A stretch of DNA of 6,195 bases from CAYQTE01 sp964420285 (lineage in GTDB: Bacteria; Planctomycetota; Phycisphaerae; Tepidisphaerales; Tepidisphaeraceae): NCBI GenBank assembly GCA_964420285.1, contig CAYQTE010000137.1, forward strand, positions 1-6,195, written 5' to 3'. The translations under genes were made by a program, and so were the position numbers. The notes below the pieces were generated by a model. That model was not told the origin of the DNA and did not search any database. It saw nothing but the letters and a program-made list of their open reading frames with translations. Every line of letters begins with the position of its first letter. Position 1 is the first letter of the stretch. Shown one piece after another: positions 5,038-6,195 of the stretch.

Positions 5038-5745
5038 TCACCCCAACGCCCTTCCCTTGGCGATGGTCGGATCGCGCGGATAGCCGGCCGGCGTCGCGGC
5101 GATTTTTTTGATCTGCACAATCCGGTGATGCTCCAAACCCGCGACATGAGCTTCATGCACAAGCGGCGCTCCGCCGCCCAGCCGATGCGAGACCAGCGTG
5201 CCCGCCTTCAACTCCTCCGTGACGCGAGGCCCCTTCATCGCCAGCATCGAGCCGCCGACCTTCGCCAGCGGCAGGGACCATTCGACAAGCCACTCCAGCA
5301 TCGCCACGGCCCGGCTGGCCACAATGTCGAAGCCCGCCCGCCGCTCGCCCCGGCCGGCCATTTCGGCACGATCGCCCAACACCGTCACGTTGGTCAATGC
5401 CAACTCGGCCACGCATTTCCGCAGGAAATCGGCCTTTTTGCGCGTCGCCTCGATCAGCACGACCTTCGCCGCCGGCAGCACGATCGCCAGCGGAATCCCC
5501 GGCACTCCGCCCCCCGATCCAAGATCGGCCAGCGCAAACGGCTCGCGCGGCAGATACGGCAGCAGCGTCAGCGCATCGCTCACATGCCCGAGCTCCGCCT
5601 CGGCCGGTTCGGATATGCGCGTCAGATTGAACCGGGTGTTGGCCTCCAGCAGCAGCGCCAGATACCGATCCAGCAGCGCCACGCGATCCGCGCCCAGCGG
5701 CACGCCCGACGCCCCGGCCAGTTGGGTCCACAATTCATTGCTCAT
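5038..5745 (-). CDS. rsmG: 16S rRNA (guanine-N7)-methyltransferase RsmG (GidB)
   Basis: RsmG methylates N7 of G527 (E. coli numbering) in 16S rRNA using S-adenosylmethionine, within the ribosomal decoding region. The 235-residue protein has the family pattern: LLDRYLALLLEANTRFNLTRI (24-44), SAM-binding ADLGSGGGVPGIPLAIV (73-89), VVLIEATRKKADFL (95-108), FDIVASRAVAML (139-150), LAMKGPRVTEEL (168-179) and a YPRDPTIAKGRALG end (222-235). Length is normal to slightly long. The start at ATG 5745 has AGGA (5755-5758) 9 nt upstream. It converges on the antitoxin-domain gene with a 26-nt gap and no visible terminator between, and it is divergent from the tRNA gene. In many bacteria rsmG sits beside mnmG or parAB; it does not here. 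Confidence 0.95.
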   Translation of the reverse strand: MSNELWTQLAGASGVPLGADRVALLDRYLALLLEANTRFNLTRISEPAEAELGHVSDALTLLPYLPREPFALADLGSGGGVPGIPLAIVLPAAKVVLIEATRKKADFLRKCVAELALTNVTVLGDRAEMAGRGERRAGFDIVASRAVAMLEWLVEWSLPLAKVGGSMLAMKGPRVTEELKAGTLVSHRLGGGAPLVHEAHVAGLEHHRIVQIKKIAATPAGYPRDPTIAKGRALG

Positions 5746-5901
5746 GCACGACGTTCCTATCGAATCCGCCGCTCACGATACACCAGACGCAACATTCCCG
5801 CGCCCCTCCCGGCGGCGATTTCCGTTGAAAAGCCGCCACACCACTTTCTCATCCGCCGGCCGTAGTCCAACGGGCGAACATCGGCTAAACTGCCCGTCGT
5901 T

Positions 5902-5990
5902 GGAGAGGTGTCCGAGTGGCCGAAGGAGCAGCACTGGAAATGCTGTAGGCGGCTTAAACCGCCTCGCGGGTTCGAATCCCGCCCTCTCCG
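5902..5990 (+). tRNA. tRNA-Ser (anticodon GGA)
   Basis: The 89-nt gene folds as a class II tRNA. The acceptor stem is GGAGAGG (5902-5908) with CCTCTCC (5983-5989) and discriminator G 5990. The anticodon stem CAGCA/TGCTG surrounds loop CTGGAAA, giving anticodon GGA at 5936-5938 for UCC and UCU. A long variable arm (TAGGCGG...CCGCCTC) follows, and the T arm GCGGG-TTCGAAT-CCCGC is at 5966-5982. The long variable arm and the G discriminator fit serine. No CCA is encoded, so it must be added enzymatically. Confidence 0.97.
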
Positions 5991-6020
5991 TTAAGAAGTG
6001 ATTCGCTTTTGTAAGCTACT

Positions 6021-6060
6021 GCCCGCTCGATACTTACCGATTGAGCGGGCCGTTGTTTTT
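6021..6060 (+). terminator. Intrinsic terminator after tRNA-Ser
   Basis: GCCCGCTCGAT (6021-6031) pairs with ATTGAGCGGGC (6040-6050), an 11-bp stem with one G-U pair, across an 8-nt loop. A T-rich run (TTGTTTTT, 6053-6060) follows directly. It would end the tRNA-Ser transcript about 60 nt past the mature 3' end. Confidence 0.85.
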
Positions 6061-6116
6061 GTCCATTGCCCTGAAACTGCCCTCAAATTGTCCGGCGCTG
6101 CTGCATTCGCCGATGG

Positions 6117-6195
6117 CTATTTCCCGCCGTCTTGCAAGCGCTCCCACACCCCTTCGATGATGAGCTGGGAAACGCTGTCCGGATGCCAGTATTGT
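6117..6195 (-). CDS. C-terminal end of an unidentified protein (cut by window edge)
   Basis: On the minus strand a frame open from the window edge runs 25 codons to a TAG at 6117-6119. It encodes a sensible amphipathic end (WHPDSVSQLIIEGVWERL, then QDGGK). The amino-acid balance looks like real coding sequence, and the gene would converge on tRNA-Ser and its terminator. Too little is present to assign a family. Confidence 0.4.
   Translation of the reverse strand, partial: QYWHPDSVSQLIIEGVWERLQDGGK

Noticed and set aside
5038..6001. Long plus-strand frames across rsmG and the tRNA (for example 5198-6001)
   Set aside because: They are antisense to a clear RsmG, have Arg/Pro/Ser-rich compositions typical of shadow frames in GC-rich DNA, and one runs through the tRNA gene.
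5990..6195. tRNA-Ser as an integration site with an integrase gene next to it
   Set aside because: No repeat of the tRNA 3' end is seen in the window, and the minus-strand gene fragment is too short to call an integrase.
1..6195. CRISPR array or transposase
   Set aside because: No regularly spaced direct repeats and no transposase motif or terminal inverted repeats were found on either strand.

Overview
The window is a high-GC bacterial chromosomal segment. The planctomycete-like style of the CsrA protein, together with small conserved hypothetical proteins and a DUF4160/DUF2442 pair, suggests Planctomycetota or a close relative. This is an inference from protein style only, because no rRNA is present.

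Left third (1-1700): an accessory-looking patch. It holds an ankyrin-repeat protein (possibly cut by the window edge) and a decayed copy of the 5' end of nnrD (about 551-649). It also holds a 38-residue hydrophobic protein and a three-gene minus-strand cassette: DUF4160, DUF2442 overlapping by 26 nt, and a conserved small hypothetical. The DUF4160/DUF2442 pair has been proposed computationally as toxin-antitoxin-like. The decayed nnrD piece and the intact nnrD start lie in direct orientation 1190 nt apart and bracket the small-protein/cassette segment, which reads as the scar of an insertion or duplication.

Middle (1711-5011): housekeeping metabolism. nnrD (repair of hydrated NAD(P)H) converges on a two-gene minus-strand unit. 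The first gene of that unit joins a complete CsrA RNA-binding regulator to a complete yeast-type cytosine deaminase in one reading frame, and the second encodes a two-helix membrane protein. Divergent to them is pyrE (orotate phosphoribosyltransferase), followed after 4 nt by a small protein with an Xre/MbcA/ParS toxin-binding (DUF2384-like) domain and no visible toxin partner. Cytosine deaminase (cytosine to uracil) and PyrE (orotate to OMP) both feed UMP supply, so the shared intergenic region may co-regulate pyrimidine salvage and synthesis. It contains a perfect TATAAT on the csrA side and a 12-nt palindrome in that promoter's spacer.

Right end (5038-6195): rsmG (16S rRNA m7G methyltransferase) on the minus strand, then divergently a tRNA-Ser(GGA) with a strong intrinsic terminator behind it. 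The last bases hold the C-terminal end of an unidentified minus-strand gene.

The most notable items are the CsrA-cytosine deaminase fusion with an internal ribosome-binding site, and the nnrD relic.
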